Shown here: piece after piece, positions 27,961 to 40,768 of the stretch
Numbering within the stretch: position 1 is the stretch's first letter
Layout: every line of letters begins with the position of its first letter
Position numbers and translations under genes: made by a program
Assembly (NCBI GenBank): GCA_039619475.1
Contig: CM077115.1
Coordinates: 497,323,352 to 497,387,351 of the forward strand
DNA from: Icerya purchasi
Lineage: Eukaryota > Arthropoda > Insecta > Hemiptera > Monophlebidae
Length of the DNA: 64,000 bases
Reading direction: 5' to 3'
The notes under the pieces: model-generated
Told to the model about the DNA's origin: nothing
Databases searched by the model: none
The model's input: only the letters and a program-made list of their open reading frames with translations

Positions 27961-29095
27961 TTGAGAACAATTCAATGTCATATGTATATTAATACATATA
28001 TTTTTTTTTTTTTGTTTCTATAGCTGCAACTGCCTATTGAAGCTCTGCTTTCATAATTTAACTCAGTTGGGTCTGAGAAAATTTATGAGTAATTCTATTT
28101 TTCATTAAATTTTTCGTTTCTAGTAACATCCTTTTTGTAAATTTAAAATTCAAAAGACAAAAATATTATTGCAAATTATCATATTTCCGAGGTGACCACT
28201 TCTTACAAATTTTTAGAAAAATAAATAAAATTTAATAAAAATACAGTGGTTGTATGCTGATTTGTCGTAATATTTCTACCCCGCGAATTTTTAATTTATC
28301 CTATTCCGTATTTAATAGCGAACGAAGAATAATCCGCTTGTTTACTAAGTTAGCAAATTGTAATTTCGCAATGAAATAAATTTGTTCACGTTATAAATAT
28401 ATTTATATGGCGCGATTTTCAGTACTACGTTAAAATACGACATTCAACATCGAAAAATAGAGCAGTGCAATATTGTTACATTCGTATTACGTGTATATTA
28501 TTGTTTTTAAATATTTATGAAGCTCACGAATATATAATTTCATGTGGAAGTTGGATATAAATCCGAGCAAAATTCAGTCACCGGTAATATTATAAGATTA
28601 AACTTCTTGAAATGAAATTTATTATATTATTAACGTAAAATACCGTATTTAGTATTTATTACGTAATATGCTGCGAAACAAAGTAATAATTAATCTGATA
28701 TTCGAAATTGACTTTTTTCGCGCCTTCACATGACAAATTAATTTGTCATCCTGTTTTCTACAATGGTAATAAACGGTTTTTGAGGTGTAAACAATTTTCG
28801 TAATAGATCCGAATTGAATCTTTGCAATACCAGCTCAGTTAATGTCTCGTGTCCCACATTAATGCCACTATACAGGATTATGCTGTTTACAGAGTTTGCG
28901 GACAGTGTCTTTGTCTTGATATAACATAATACTGATATTTATCACGCTCATGTATAGACATTGGTATCAGCTATTTGCAAACAGCCCAAACCTTAAATTG
29001 AACATTTATGCAACGTGTTACATCAGCACGTCAGAACATGTAATTCACCCGCGAATACTATCGCAGATCTTGCTTGTTCGATCCTTGATCTAATT
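27961..29095. other. Unassigned AT-rich spacer
   Basis: No gene or element ends recognised. 28830-29095 may be the tail of the RTE-like element that follows. Confidence 0.4.
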
Positions 29096-29099
29096 TATT

Positions 29100-29965
29100 A
29101 ATCCGGATTCATCTCGTCATTTAACCGATAGCCAAGGTATTTAAACGATTTGACCACTTCAATGGTCTCTTCACTTATAGTTATCCTTGGCTGTGCGATC
29201 TTGTTCTTACTGAATACTATCACTTTCGTTTTCCGCGTGTTTAGGCGTAATCCTGAATTTTTCCATGGCGGATACAATTTTATGTACCTTATTGACTACT
29301 AACGCCACGTCGTCTGCGTATCTAATATTGTTTATTATCCGTCCATTTACTTTGATGCCCTCTTCAGATTCCTTTAGTATTTGCTCTATATACGCACTCT
29401 TGTCGTACACCTTTATTAATGGGTATGTAATGTGTAAGACCATAAGCCGTTTTCAAGACCGCTGTCTGTCCCGAATATATTTGTTTTATTATATTTATAT
29501 CTTGTTGGTCTACTCCAGCTCTTTCCCAACAACTTAGTAGTCTATCATGCTTTACTGTATCAAATGGCCTCTGTAAATCTAAGAAACATACTATTACGTC
29601 ATTGTTGTATTCCCAACATCTTTGTATCAATGTCATTCTGCACACTAGTGCTTCCCTTGTTCCTAGTGATTTCCGGAATCCGATTTGTGTGTTTGATACT
29701 GCTTCCTCGCATTTTTTGCTAATTCGAACGTGTACTATTTTTATGAATATCTTTAATATGTGGTTTGTTAAGCTGATTAGTCTGTTGTTTAAACATTTGG
29801 TGACGTTTCCCTTTTTAGTATAGGGACAAAGGCCGATTGCAACCATTCATGTGCTATTTCTCCTGTTTCACAAACATTGTTGAATAGCCCGGTTACTATA
29901 TCCAAGTTTTCTCTCTCAATCATTTTCATTATTTCCGCGCATATATCGTCGGGATGTTGAAACTA
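29100..29965 (-). mobile_element. RTE-like LINE, reverse transcriptase part
   Basis: Broken minus-strand RT. In order it shows VTKCLNNRLISLTNHILK, TQIGFRKSLGTREAL, CFLDLQRPFDTVKHDRL (the first catalytic Asp region), NKGVRQE, INNIRYADDVALV (the catalytic YADD) and GLRLNTRKTKV, then KSFKYLGYRLNDEM. Frameshifts occur near 29440 and 29250. The order and wording fit RTE-type elements. The endonuclease is absent. Confidence 0.85.
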
Positions 29966-30349
29966 GTATTAGTAAAAAATGATTTAAGTGATGAGATAGA
30001 TGTAGAAACCAATTCGGATTTAATGGGTAATGTTGCAATATAACCGTCAATTTCAACTTACAAAGCAAAATTACAACTACATCAATAAACAATACGGATT
30101 CCCCACAACATCAATGGATATAATCGAATTACTTATATCAGAAAATCATACAAAATTAACTAAATTAAAAAGGAAATTAATTCTGCGCACTAATGAAACC
30201 TAAATATTTTAAGAGGAATATTAAAAACAAATCCTCCCAAAAAACTAGAAATTGAAAAATTTAGGCAAAAAATAGTATTTTAAAATGATTCCATTTTGAT
30301 TATCTACTCTAAGAAGTATAAAAGTAATAATTTTAGTATATAATTGCGT

Positions 30350-30720
30350 CAGTCAAGCGCGTTGTTTCATCCGCTGAGGATTCCGTCTTTTTCTTCTTCT
30401 CTAGCCGTCTTCAGTCCATTGCAAGACGAAAGACTCCTCCAATTTTTTCCAGAAGTCTCGATTTTATGCTTCTTCCCGCCAATTTACCCTAAATTTTTAA
30501 ATTTCATCTATCCAACGTTTTTTCGGTCGCCCTGAACTCGCTTCTCATCAGGTTTCTATGATATTGAAAAATTTATCTATCGGTTTTCGCCTCTAACCGC
30601 ATGACCGAAACATCACCATTTATTACGTCTGTTACCTTTGTTATTTCTTGGATACCACTTTTCGTCCACTTTTTCCTCTAGAGTAATGTCCAACATAGAC
30701 CGTTTCATTTTTTATGGATT
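30350..30720 (-). mobile_element. RTE-like LINE C-terminal remnant
   Basis: The minus strand reads FGHAVRGENR, then KRVQGDRKNVG, resembling the conserved GHxxR and GRPRKRW region of RTE-like C-termini. It is heavily decayed. Confidence 0.45.
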
Positions 30721-30849
30721 GGCGTTCACTTTTTCTTACATTTTTTTTTTTTTTTTTTTGGTTAGTACTGATTTAATGTTAAGACTGAAAGAACACATTG
30801 ATCAAACACTTCTTTTTTCAGATTTTGAGATATTTAATTTACATTTGCA

Positions 30850-31290
30850 TAATACTAAATTCAAAACAAAGAAATCTGATATTTTGTGTCGCAAACAGGG
30901 AGAGGCACGACATTTTTTTGAACTTTTTGCTAATTTCAAAAGTTTCGTTAAAAAAGTGCAATGTAGTTTCGCTCCCAACAAATAGCGGTCTTTACATTGA
31001 TGTGTCAAATGTACAGGAAAAAAAAAATTTCATAAATTTCGAGATTTTGGTGTCCCGAGGGTTTCTAATTTTACAGTTCAAAACTCGGATGCTCCAAACT
31101 AGAAAAATATACGGGGATGCGCATGTTTTTAACGTTGTTCCAAATTTTTGGCAAAAGGAGAGACATGTCATTTTTCGCGCTTTTTTGAATTTTTCACAAA
31201 TTTTGAAAGTTTCATTAAGGAAATGCAATACGGTTTTGTCTTTGACCGGATCTTTCTATCAATATATTACCATGCCCGGAAAAAAAATAT
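30850..31290. repeat. Two diverged tandem copies of a ~260-bp unit
   Basis: 30895-30985 and 31155-31245 align: AGGGAGAGGCACGACATTTTT with AGGAGAGACATGTCATTTTT, then AAAAGTTTCGTTAA with GAAAGTTTCATTAA, then GTGCAATGTAGTTT with ATGCAATACGGTTTT. A-rich runs end each unit. The overlapping frames are not convincing genes. Confidence 0.65.
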
Positions 31291-31339
31291 GTTTTAAAAT
31301 CAAACCAAAAAAGGAAAAAATATATTTAGAGAATTAATA

Positions 31340-32915
31340 ACAAAAGTTTCTGACTGATTTGGGAAAAAGATTCTGTTATTAATTCATTCAAATAGAACAA
31401 CATTTACTAATTGTTTCTTCAAATTGTTATTCCTTAATTATTTACAATATCTGTCCAATACACACACAATTTCGGTTAAGAGTAAATATTATTTTAATAA
31501 TACTCCATTTATTAATTAGAACTGGTATTTATCCTTTTTGAAGAAATTTTGTACGCATCGCTTTATTTGTAAATATTTATACAATAATTTCTTAAAACGG
31601 TTTGATAACATTATAGTTTTAATTAAAATGATAGCTAGTCGACGTCTATATTCAATGTTTATACCTGTTTGCAATTTTTACGTGTGGAAAAAATGAATTC
31701 AACGTGTGTTGTGTGTCTTGTAGATACTGATAAGCAAATTATTCGCAAGAATATTTATTACAAAGGATGATACATGTTTTTTTCAAAGCTGTTATTTTGT
31801 CTCTTCTTTTTTTTCAATAAAAATTAAATAACCAATTCGTAGACATCAATAATTTCCTCGAATTACCTTCTCTTACGTATAAGAGTCTGTATTATTTACT
31901 TGTTCTGGCGAGACTCGGTTCAAATATTAAGCCCCCTTCACACTGGGGATACTAGGCACAGCCTAACGAAAGTAAAAATATGAATCATCATAAACTCTAA
32001 AAATGATGAGGTCGTGGATAGCTATTAGATTACATTAAATGAATGCAAAAAATGTGGCAACACCGCTGGGCGCGTGTTCCATTGCCAAGTGTAAAAATTT
32101 AAAATATACGGACTTAACATTAACTGTCAAACGTACAGAGCTGACAATGGTGAGTAAATGAAAAGACGTCGTAATGTCCAATATACATGCCTATTCCAGT
32201 TTCTATAACAATCAATTTTTCCAAAAATTGTTTTCCCATTCATTAATATACACGCGACTTAAGTAAGAATTATTATTTTTTTCATTTATATATGTATTAT
32301 TTAAGGTGGACGCCACAATCCTGTCGAGTGTAACGGATGCCACAATAATAGCCATATATACATATATATACACCTATATATATATATATAACTCGGCCAC
32401 TTTGGCCTCGCAAAGAGCTGTACCCCTTGACCCCTCTTGCTTACATTTCTATCTCTTTCTCTTATATACTTTGTATAAAATGATCAAAATTTTCAACGTA
32501 ATTCTAAATTGGTCCATATGAATATATGTAATAACATAATCACAGAAATCCTATAAAATATAACAAACGTTACATAAAATTGGGACATTTTTTCTAATGG
32601 GGGGTAGCCTAAGAATTATGTTGTAATTAATATATATATATATATATATTTATCCGCTCGTTTCATAATATACCCAGTGACTGGTATTGAACTGCACTCA
32701 TGTTTATCCTGAAGTTGCAAGTTGAACGAGTTTTATGAGCAAATATGTCAGTATAATTGCCAGGCGGCACGTCGTGGATGTATATATAAGACTCTATGAT
32801 TGTTTTGCTTTTCCTGTCGGTAGGTCTAACACCATTGATAGTAAATTGGCTAATTACTAAAGATGGTAAATGTAATTAAAACTATGCCCCGCGGATTCTC
32901 CAGTAAATACTATCG
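31340..32915. other. Unassigned AT-rich spacer with short (TA)n runs
   Basis: Contains small TA repeats near 32375 and 32630. No gene recognised. Confidence 0.4.
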
Positions 32916-33129
32916 GATAAAGCAGGGGCGGATCCAGAGAGACATTTTGTAGGGGGCAAATTTTTTTTTTGATTAAGAACTGCATTTCAATAGCGCTTTT
33001 TTTTACAATACGAGTTTGTATACAAAGGCGCCAAGCCAAGCACCGCCCTTAGGCTTAATCTTGACCTAGAACCTTCTTAAAATAAAACTTAAGTAATAAA
33101 CTTTAATTTTTTTTTTATATCGGGGTTTT

Positions 33130-33515
33130 TTTGTTGTTTTTTTTAAAATGGGTTCGGTGCCAGCAGTGACCCAACTGCATGAGCTTAGATCACCTACTCA
33201 GATTCTGAGGCGATCGGGGGTAGAGAGTATAAAGGAGAGTAGGAGGGGAATAACGGCTAGAGATGGGAAATAAAGGAAGCATTGAAAGGGGTAGGAACAT
33301 CCAACGCCAAGAGTTCGGCGTATAGATAAGAGCATTCGGGAAAAAGAGCAGGACATTCAAAAAGGATATGGTTGGGATCGCATATAAAGGGAGGACCAGT
33401 AGAGTGGAGAGGACAAAAGGGAGAAAGTGAAAGAGAAAAGGAAAAACGAGAAGAAGGAAGGAGAGAATGACCAGGCCTTAGTCTGATTAAGGAAACAATA
33501 GCCGGCTTGAAAAAC
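33130..33515 (-). mobile_element. Family B LINE 3' tail, nested
   Basis: The reverse complement matches 51070-51460 closely: GGCTATTGTTTC, CACTTTCTCCC, the GATCCCAACCATATCCTTTTTGAATG segment and the end near GATCACCTACTCAGATTCTGAGG. The T run near 33125-33145 is its poly-A tail. Confidence 0.85.
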
Positions 33516-33559
33516 TTAATGCTACATGATCTGGTGGGTTATGTATTGTGTACTTATTT

Positions 33560-35530
33560 AATAGACAATAATATTTTTATTGTTTTTTTTATTTTTTACT
33601 TATTTTTTCTGAAAGACGCAAGTGTGACTGATTTCGGTTTGATTTACCATTTTTAAGCTATATTGTCTCTTGTCCTGGTATTAATATTGAAAATTACGTA
33701 TATGTTAACGAGTAGATTTGAAGTGTAATGTTTATTATTCAATTGAGTAATGTAAATCACTGTCGGATGTTATTTTTACCAGTAAATTTTGGTTTTAAAA
33801 CTAAGAATGCGAATTTTTGAAATTTAGTTGCCGAAGTTGAATTGCTTAAATTAAAGTTTTCTATGTGGAAGTGTCAGATGTCGTCATACTTACTGCAGTG
33901 AAAGATTACATGATTGGTGTTTTCAATTTCCCTACAGTTACATTTGTCGTCTTCAGTAATTTTTTATTTTTTTAAGTAAGTTCCGAAGTGTCTGTGATCA
34001 GCGAGGAGTTAGGTAGTGTAAAAGTCTGATGTTAACTGTAAGCCTGTGGGATTAGCCTGTGGATATACCGACCTGCTGTATCTCTTTCCCGGGAGTTTTT
34101 CCATATGGACATGAAATAATTTTTAATGTGTCTTTTAAATTGTTTTAGCGACATTTTTATATGTAAGTCATGGTGGATTAGCATGTAGGAACTGTTTTGA
34201 AGAGGATTTATTCGAAGCAGAAAATTGATTATTTGATAGACATGATCGTTAATATATTCAAAATTTTTATGGTTTTTTATGGTAAAAATGATTGATCTAT
34301 AGTTAATTTCTAGGTCTAGTGAAAGGACTCCTGTAAGAGCAACAGGGGTGCTGTGAGAATTGTTCTATAATCTCTGCAGGCGTTTATTAAGTATTTACGT
34401 TGTGTAGAGTAGATGTTTTGCTTTAGGGTTTTCTTTTTTAGGTGTTGGAAAAACACAAGTCTATATTTGTAATCAAGGGCCCCATGTATTTCAGCACACT
34501 TTTAGTAATTTATATTATTTAGCGTCCAACTTAGATGTGGTGGAGTCTATGTGTTGTTTAAAGGAGAGTTTATTGTCTAATACAACTCCTAGGTATTTAA
34601 AATGTTCGACTACTTTTTAAGTGATCCCCCTGTAAAGCACTTTAATATTTTTCCTTTTCAGTTTCAGGAAGTTTGTGAAAAAGGACACAAAGTGTTTTTC
34701 AACTGAAAGATTAAGCTTCACTTCATTTATTCGAGATTGACTTTTGTATCGTCCGTTATTATGAATAGTAAGTTATCTACATATGCGCATAAGTCAACGT
34801 TCTTGTCGTATGGTAGAGCTTAGTTGAATATAAATTCCAGAAAAGTGGACCTAAAACGCTATCCTGTGGGCAGCCTTTATTGGTTTCAGTGTTTGCACTA
34901 TGATTACCTATTTGAAGAGTTACACGTCTGTTTTTAAGGTAGCAGTATATTGTACTTAGCAATGGTATGCCTTTGATCAGAATAGATTTTAAAATGTCAA
35001 ACAAAGCAGGATGCCAGCAGTTATCAAAGGCTCCTTTGATATCCACTCCTATGACAAGAACGCTCAATTTTTTGTTAAGGCTGCTGCTATCTTGCTGATC
35101 GCATAATTCACAGCATGTTCTATGGACAGACCTTGTCTGAATCCAGATTATCTTTTATCTAAAAACTTTGTTGAGTTCAGATGGCAAGTTATCCTACTTT
35201 TTTAATAGCTTTTCGTAAATTTTGCTTATAGTATTTAAAAGACATATTGGGCGATAGATGCTTATGAGATTTGCATCTTTATTTGATTTACAAAGTAGGA
35301 TTACATTTACTTGGTGCCAGGTTTTAGGGAAATAGTTTAAAGAGATGATTTTTTTTTATATATGAGTGGAAGGAGTTTTGGATAGATCTTTTGGATTAAT
35401 TTTAGTGTCTTATTTGTAATATTGCCAGGTCCAGCAACTTTGTTGTTTTTAAAATTTTTTATAATGCTATTTCGTGTGGAAGTACCAAGAAGAGTCCGTT
35501 ATTTGTTGCTGTCTTTGTCAGTACTGTCTA
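33560..35530 (-). mobile_element. R1-like LINE remnant, reverse transcriptase
   Basis: Degraded minus-strand element. By frames it shows YRPICLLNTISKIYEKLL, then VLVIGVDIKGAFDNCWHP (first catalytic Asp), LKNRRVTLQIG and NKGCPQDSVLGPLFWNL at 34777-35067. A decayed AYVDNLLF replaces YADDL, and a C-terminal finger KCNCREIENTNHVIFHC lies near 33900. The GCPQGSVLGPxxWN wording is typical of the R1 group. There are many stops and frameshifts. Confidence 0.78.
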
Positions 35531-36259
35531 ATAGAAAAAGAAAGGACAGGGAGTAGTTTAAATTCTCTGTCACATTGGTGATTTTATCGCCATTATTTTT
35601 TGTGAAAAGTGGAATATTGTTTGGTTTGTTTGATTTCAGATACGTTAATTTGTAGCTTAAGCCCTACGGTTTGACAGACATTTTCAGAGAAATTTTTTGG
35701 GGGGGGAGGTATATAATTACGTAATATCTTTTGTGGTAGGCAATAGATTTGAGAAATACGTTGTTTCATAAAGAAAATCAAATAACGACTTCTTTAGAAA
35801 TTTAAAAATGTTTTAAAAATACATAATTATTACAATTTAATTTAAATTTTATTTTATTTTTAGATAAAAAATAAAAAAATTATAAAATTCTAGCTAAAAT
35901 GGTAGTTTAGAATTTGAATAGTAAGAAAGATAGCATTTTTACTAGACTTTACTTCTTTTTTATTTTTGTTAGTAAGCCGATGTGAATTCTTTCTTTGTGA
36001 GCAAGTACAAAAAATATATATATTTATCTTCGATCTATTTTCATTTACATTATAAAATAAAAATTAAAAATAAATAAGAAAGGCAAAATATCGAAGAGAA
36101 CATTATTAAATATTAATTATAATTAAATCCATAGGTAACATTTATACAAATCTTTTATATAAATAAAGTTTCTCTGTTATAAAAAATTTTTTAATAGTGG
36201 CTATGGATCTTTGGGGGGGTGTCCCCCCCTCCCCCCGTGGATCCGCCACTGGATAAAGT

Positions 36260-37430
36260 CAACGATATTTTTGTATTACCTACTCGTAAAAATAATAAAT
36301 AAATACACGCAACTAACGTCTAAAATTGCCTGGTTTAGTTTTGAAACAAATATTCGTGAAAAAGGAAAACGGGAGAAGTCGAACGGTAAGACCAAAAATG
36401 AAATAATAACTGGTACTCTACTGTCAACTGGTTCGAACTAAGTGAATATTTTCGGTTATTTCTGTGCCATAATTGTCCTCAGTCTGAATAAGAATAAAAA
36501 TAGTCGACGTTTTAATAAAAACTGCAATCATTAAGATGTAGCGCGTTTCGTTCAAGTTGAACAATTCCGGATTGCCTTTTTTGTACCGGTCATTCGTAAG
36601 TAATTAAAACTGAAGTGTTTGTTTTTAATTTGTAAATATTTACGAGATTCCATTAGCTAAACATAAAAAATAGGCGCTTTGGATTGTATGTCATCCTCGA
36701 TTCCACAATATTATTAATCGAGCGTATCGTTCTGTATAGGTGTATGAGTACGGATCTGCAGATGTACAAAAGCGGATACCTTCGGCTAGAGTGATTCGTC
36801 ATTTATGGCAGTGCTATTTTATTACTGTACAGGGTATCACATTTATTGTTTTCGTATTTTTTTCGTGTAACGACGATTTATAGTCGGAAACGTTCACACA
36901 TAATTCGATAGCTGCCGTATTTCGAACGACATTCGCCGATGTCGTTAGGTTTTATTGTATCTATAGCCTATTGCTCATTCATAACAAGTTATGGCATGCG
37001 ATATATCACGTACTCTTAAAATATTTTTCTAGGTAGGGCAAATTGAGATTAATCCTAATAAAACGGAGGCTATATTTTTTGACGTTTATCCGGTCTATCT
37101 GATAACCCGATCGGAATGAAATAGTAATAAATGAAGTCGAGAACGGTGTACTTTAAGGTTACTTCAGCTAAAAAAATAATAACTTCCAGTTACTTCGATC
37201 ATAGTAGCTTCCCGCATTTACGATTTATTTCTCTTTTTTTAATAAATTAATTCCCGGTAAGACTCTGAGATTCGTTGAATTATCGTGCACTCTTGTTCTA
37301 CGAAATACACTCTGCGTGTTAAGTGCGAGGAAATTACACGATTTTTACAAAATTCTGGCAAATTGACGATTTACATCTTTGTAATATTTAAATTACGAAT
37401 ATAATTAAAAATGTTCAAATAAATAAAAAT
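36260..37430. other. Unassigned spacer
   Basis: Between the hAT-like element and the SINE. No recognisable exon or repeat. Confidence 0.4.
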
Positions 37431-37443
37431 CTAAGAAAACATT

Positions 37444-37826
37444 CGTCTTCTTCTTAAAGTGCCGTACGCTACATAGCGCGTTGGCGCAACCTATTCGTAC
37501 ATTTTTAGCTGTACCGATATAGGTTGTGTACCAGGCAATTGTAATATGCAACGCAGGTGTACACACGCAAGACTACATTCGGAACTGATTGTAGCCGCTT
37601 GTTATCGCGCTACAAGTGCAGTCCGTCCGGTGTGGGTCTGCTGTGTACTGCCCTAGCGCGCATAAGATGTTGAACGTGGTGGTTTGCCATTGCCTTCCAC
37701 GTGACTATTAGCGATTATTTATTTATTTATTTAATTCTTGTAATAAGTTCGTCGTCTCTCGGGATCGAACCCGTGACCTCCATATCGGAAGTCAAGCGCT
37801 CTAGCAACTAGGCTATCGCGACGACA
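37444..37826 (-). repeat. SINE1, complete tRNA-derived copy with target duplication
   Basis: On the minus strand the element starts with a tRNA-like head: GCGATAGCCTAGTTGCTAGAG (A-box region), then GGTCACGGGTTCGATCCCGAG (B box). An AAATAAATAAAT stretch and a unique body ending near AGAAGAAGACG follow. The 12-bp direct repeat TAAGAAAACATT flanks it at 37432-37443 and 37827-37838, showing retroposition. The head supplies an internal RNA polymerase III promoter by family logic. It is about 380 bp and is the best-preserved copy of the five or so in the window. Confidence 0.92.
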
Positions 37827-37989
37827 TAAGAAAACATTATAAAATGGAAATCCGAAACAAACTGTAAACAGTGAAGAATTCTAATACTGACTTTTTTGAA
37901 ATGGTAAATCTTCTTGTCCACCATCTGCTACAATCAATATAATTATAATAATAATAATAATAATAAAGCTGACGTGCCAATAAAATAAA

Positions 37990-38035
37990 ATTAAAAATTA
38001 AAAAATAATAATAATAATAATAATAATAATAGTAA
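37990..38035. repeat. (AAT)n microsatellite
   Basis: Short AAT run; a smaller one lies at 37940-37966. Confidence 0.9.
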
Positions 38036-38329
38036 TACCGTCTGCGTTGAAGCATCTTTCCCTGGCCATTCATATATCCAATCGATAATTCCTCTTTTAG
38101 AAGAAATTTATTATCACCAGAAATCACTCTTAATATAGATTATACGCTATTGTTCAGTCTTCATTATTAACGTATTCAATTTTTTTTTAGTTTTGTTCGT
38201 AAGTTTGTTAACTGCTTCCTGCAATGCGCCATTCAGCTTTTCTGAAATAGATCGAGACCTGTTGTGTACGAAATACCGATTATTTATTACACGGCTGTGT
38301 CAATATTTACTTTATTGATGGTAACATGA

Positions 38330-38920
38330 AACTCGTAGCGATAAATTCAGTACAAGTATCTATGCACTGACTACTAGAAAGTCGACGATGAAACAGAAAG
38401 ATATTTCATAATAAACTACAAGAAACGGCTAATGAAGTGTCTAAAAGAGAAATTTTTATCCTAGGGAATGATCTAAATGCCGAGGTTAGAAAAAATATAA
38501 TGGAACCTATGAAACACGTAATAGGAAAATAATAACACGAAAAACGATTAATTCAGTTTGTCATCGATAACCGAATGATAATCAGAAAACAAGGTAAAAG
38601 AGATGATTAGGTAAGTCACTTAGAGATAAATATAGAAAACCAAACAGAGACTACTTTTCTATTCAAGAGCTCTGGAAATCTTCATGTTTAAAAATGTTCA
38701 CGTTCAGCAGTACAATCAGATCACAAATTATTGTATATAAGAAACTAGCCCCGAAGACACCATTGAAACCGAAAACTGAAAATTATATCTTCATTTACAT
38801 AAAGAGGAAAAAAAAGCAACGTTTTTACAAATTTTCCAAATCATTTATAAACAACGGCAACGGATTTAGATAATCTTGAGAAGTTCAAACGTCACATTGA
38901 TATTTTAATTTCGTAACAGA
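38330..38920 (+). mobile_element. RTE-like endonuclease remnant
   Basis: The plus strand reads LQETANEVSKREIFILGNDLNAEV (partly decayed GDxNA motif) and RLIQFVIDNRMII. After a break comes AVQSDHKLL, the catalytic SDH region. This order matches the apurinic-type endonuclease of RTE-like elements, which is missing from the minus-strand RTE pieces elsewhere. Confidence 0.65.
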
Positions 38921-39599
38921 ACTTCATGGTTTACCAAAGCTTATGCGGCATTAACTTTACCGCCTTTATCAGTATAACTTCTAATTTTGATCCCATTTTG
39001 CCTAAATTTAGGATTGAGTTTGTTCAGCTCTGTCACAGCTATTCATTCCGCATCATGAAAAACGTAACAGACGGTCTATTCTTTTCTGTTCAAGATCTAT
39101 ATTTTAGTTTCCATAGCGGAATGAACCTTGATCTGTAAAACATTCATCGATTTAGTATTTGCTGGTTGTCGAAGTTGTGAATACATCTCCAGAAATGTAG
39201 TTGGACTGTTACATTATCAACTCCACTGCGGGATATGGTAGTAAAATTATAATAAATAAGCGCGTGTTATGAATTGGCAATAGCACGTCACAAAATATTT
39301 CTGAATTGGATTCCGCAATCATTGGGCTGGTATAAAAGAATAATGGCAGCATTTTTTTCACGCTATTCAATTCCGTTTTTAAAGTTTTTCTTTTTTTTTT
39401 TTTTTACCGTGAAAGCAACAAAAATGTTTAACAGCGGAAACATGAAAAAAATACCGTTGAAAACATTTAACGTAAACATACGACACCAATGAGGTATATT
39501 TGAAAATGATTATATTCAAAATTCATTGTTTTTGAAATCCCCACTCTCCTTGTTATCCTCATCTAATCTAATATCTTTAAACGAGCAATTCTTGTATAT

Positions 39600-40768
39600 A
39601 TGTACATATATATATATATATATATATTTCACGTATCTCGGAAACGGCTCTAACGATTTGGATGAAATTTGCACACTAGGGGTATTTTGGGCCAATAAGT
39701 TGATCTGGCAAGGTCTAATCCATGGAAAAATTCGGTTTCGCAAGTTTTAAATGAATTTTAATGTTTTCAGTATGATACGAATCAGGGGTTGGTGGCGCGA
39801 TCTTTCGATGACAATCTGATAGTTTGTTCTGCCTTTAGTATTATTTTTTGATTTTCGAACGTCGTTCATTATCAGCTCTAGTAGTGCCTTTTGGTACAGA
39901 CCGGTGGCGTCAATACTGGTAGGGCAAAGCAATAAAACATATGGTCGGCAGAACAGGCGAGCGGGTAATTCCAGATACCTAGAAAGGGCGCGGAACGAAT
40001 AAGCAAAAAGATGCATTGGTCTTGGTTCTCAGCCGATCAGCGGGCAGTCACATAATGGCGATTCGAAAATCATGCGCTACTCATGCATTAAAAAAAAATA
40101 TATATACATATAACAAAAAAAACAAACATAAATGAATCGAAAATATCGTAACGAATAGTTCGTTTTTTCATTTTTTTTTTGTATTAATTTTATATTTGAA
40201 TAAGAAAAAAAAACTGATTTTTAATAGCTACTAAACAAAAAAAGAAGAAAAAATCGGTTAATAAACAAAGAAAGACTTTGCCTATTTATACACAGATATT
40301 AAATGTTTCGCGTATTTATATATTTGTTTGTGAAAATGAATTACTGAAAATATGTTGTACGCATTTTAAAAATACCTACCCTTATTACATTTTGCAGTGA
40401 TTTAGTGGGAAATTTCTTCAAATCTGTTGGAAAACAGCTGATCACAGGTAAAATTACAAGACGCTTTTTATTTGTTTTTACAACGAATAAACCCCAATAG
40501 AGATAAAGCTGACGACCCTATATACCTAAAATATCATTTTTCTAATAAAAAACGCATAGAAATAATATACTCGTAATAATAAACGAGTGCAGTCATTGAA
40601 AACATTTTCCAACCATCTGGAAAGCGAATTCGAAAGACCTCTAAATGTTTGTTGCGTTCAGTATTGAAAATCAAAGTTGCGTGGAAAGAGGCTTTAAATT
40701 TATAAATGTGTTCATAAATTAGTTTTAAAATATAAAAAAATACCGAGCAAAGCTCGGTCGCCTAGGTA
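39600..40768 (+). mobile_element. Possible Helitron-like element
   Basis: The left part begins after a (TA)n run (39605-39627) with CGTATCTCGGAAACGGCTCT, a phrase I associate with insect Helitron-like repeats. The right end has hairpin ACCGAGC-AAA-GCTCGGT (40742-40758) followed by CGCCTAG, which fits the Helitron pattern of a hairpin shortly before CTRR. The base after CTAG is G, not the T expected for a standard A/T insertion. The two ends could belong to different copies. No helicase is present. Confidence 0.4.

Larger units (their letters stand above)
32923..36250. mobile_element. hAT-like element with nested LINE remnants
   Basis: The left end reads CAGGGGCGGATCCAG and the right end GTGGATCCGCCACT, which are inverted. 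Both are flanked by the 8-bp direct repeat GGATAAAG (32915-32922 and 36251-36258), as expected of hAT target duplications. The last base of the right end is ambiguous, because a G is shared with the duplication. G- and C-rich runs sit just inside both ends. No transposase was found. The interior is occupied by a family B tail (33130-33515) and an R1-like remnant (33560-35530), so the original element was probably short and non-autonomous. Confidence 0.75.

Noticed and set aside
31935..32100. Possible short inverted-end element (CACACTGG ... CCAAGTGT)
   Set aside because: Ends match over too few bases and no target duplication could be read.
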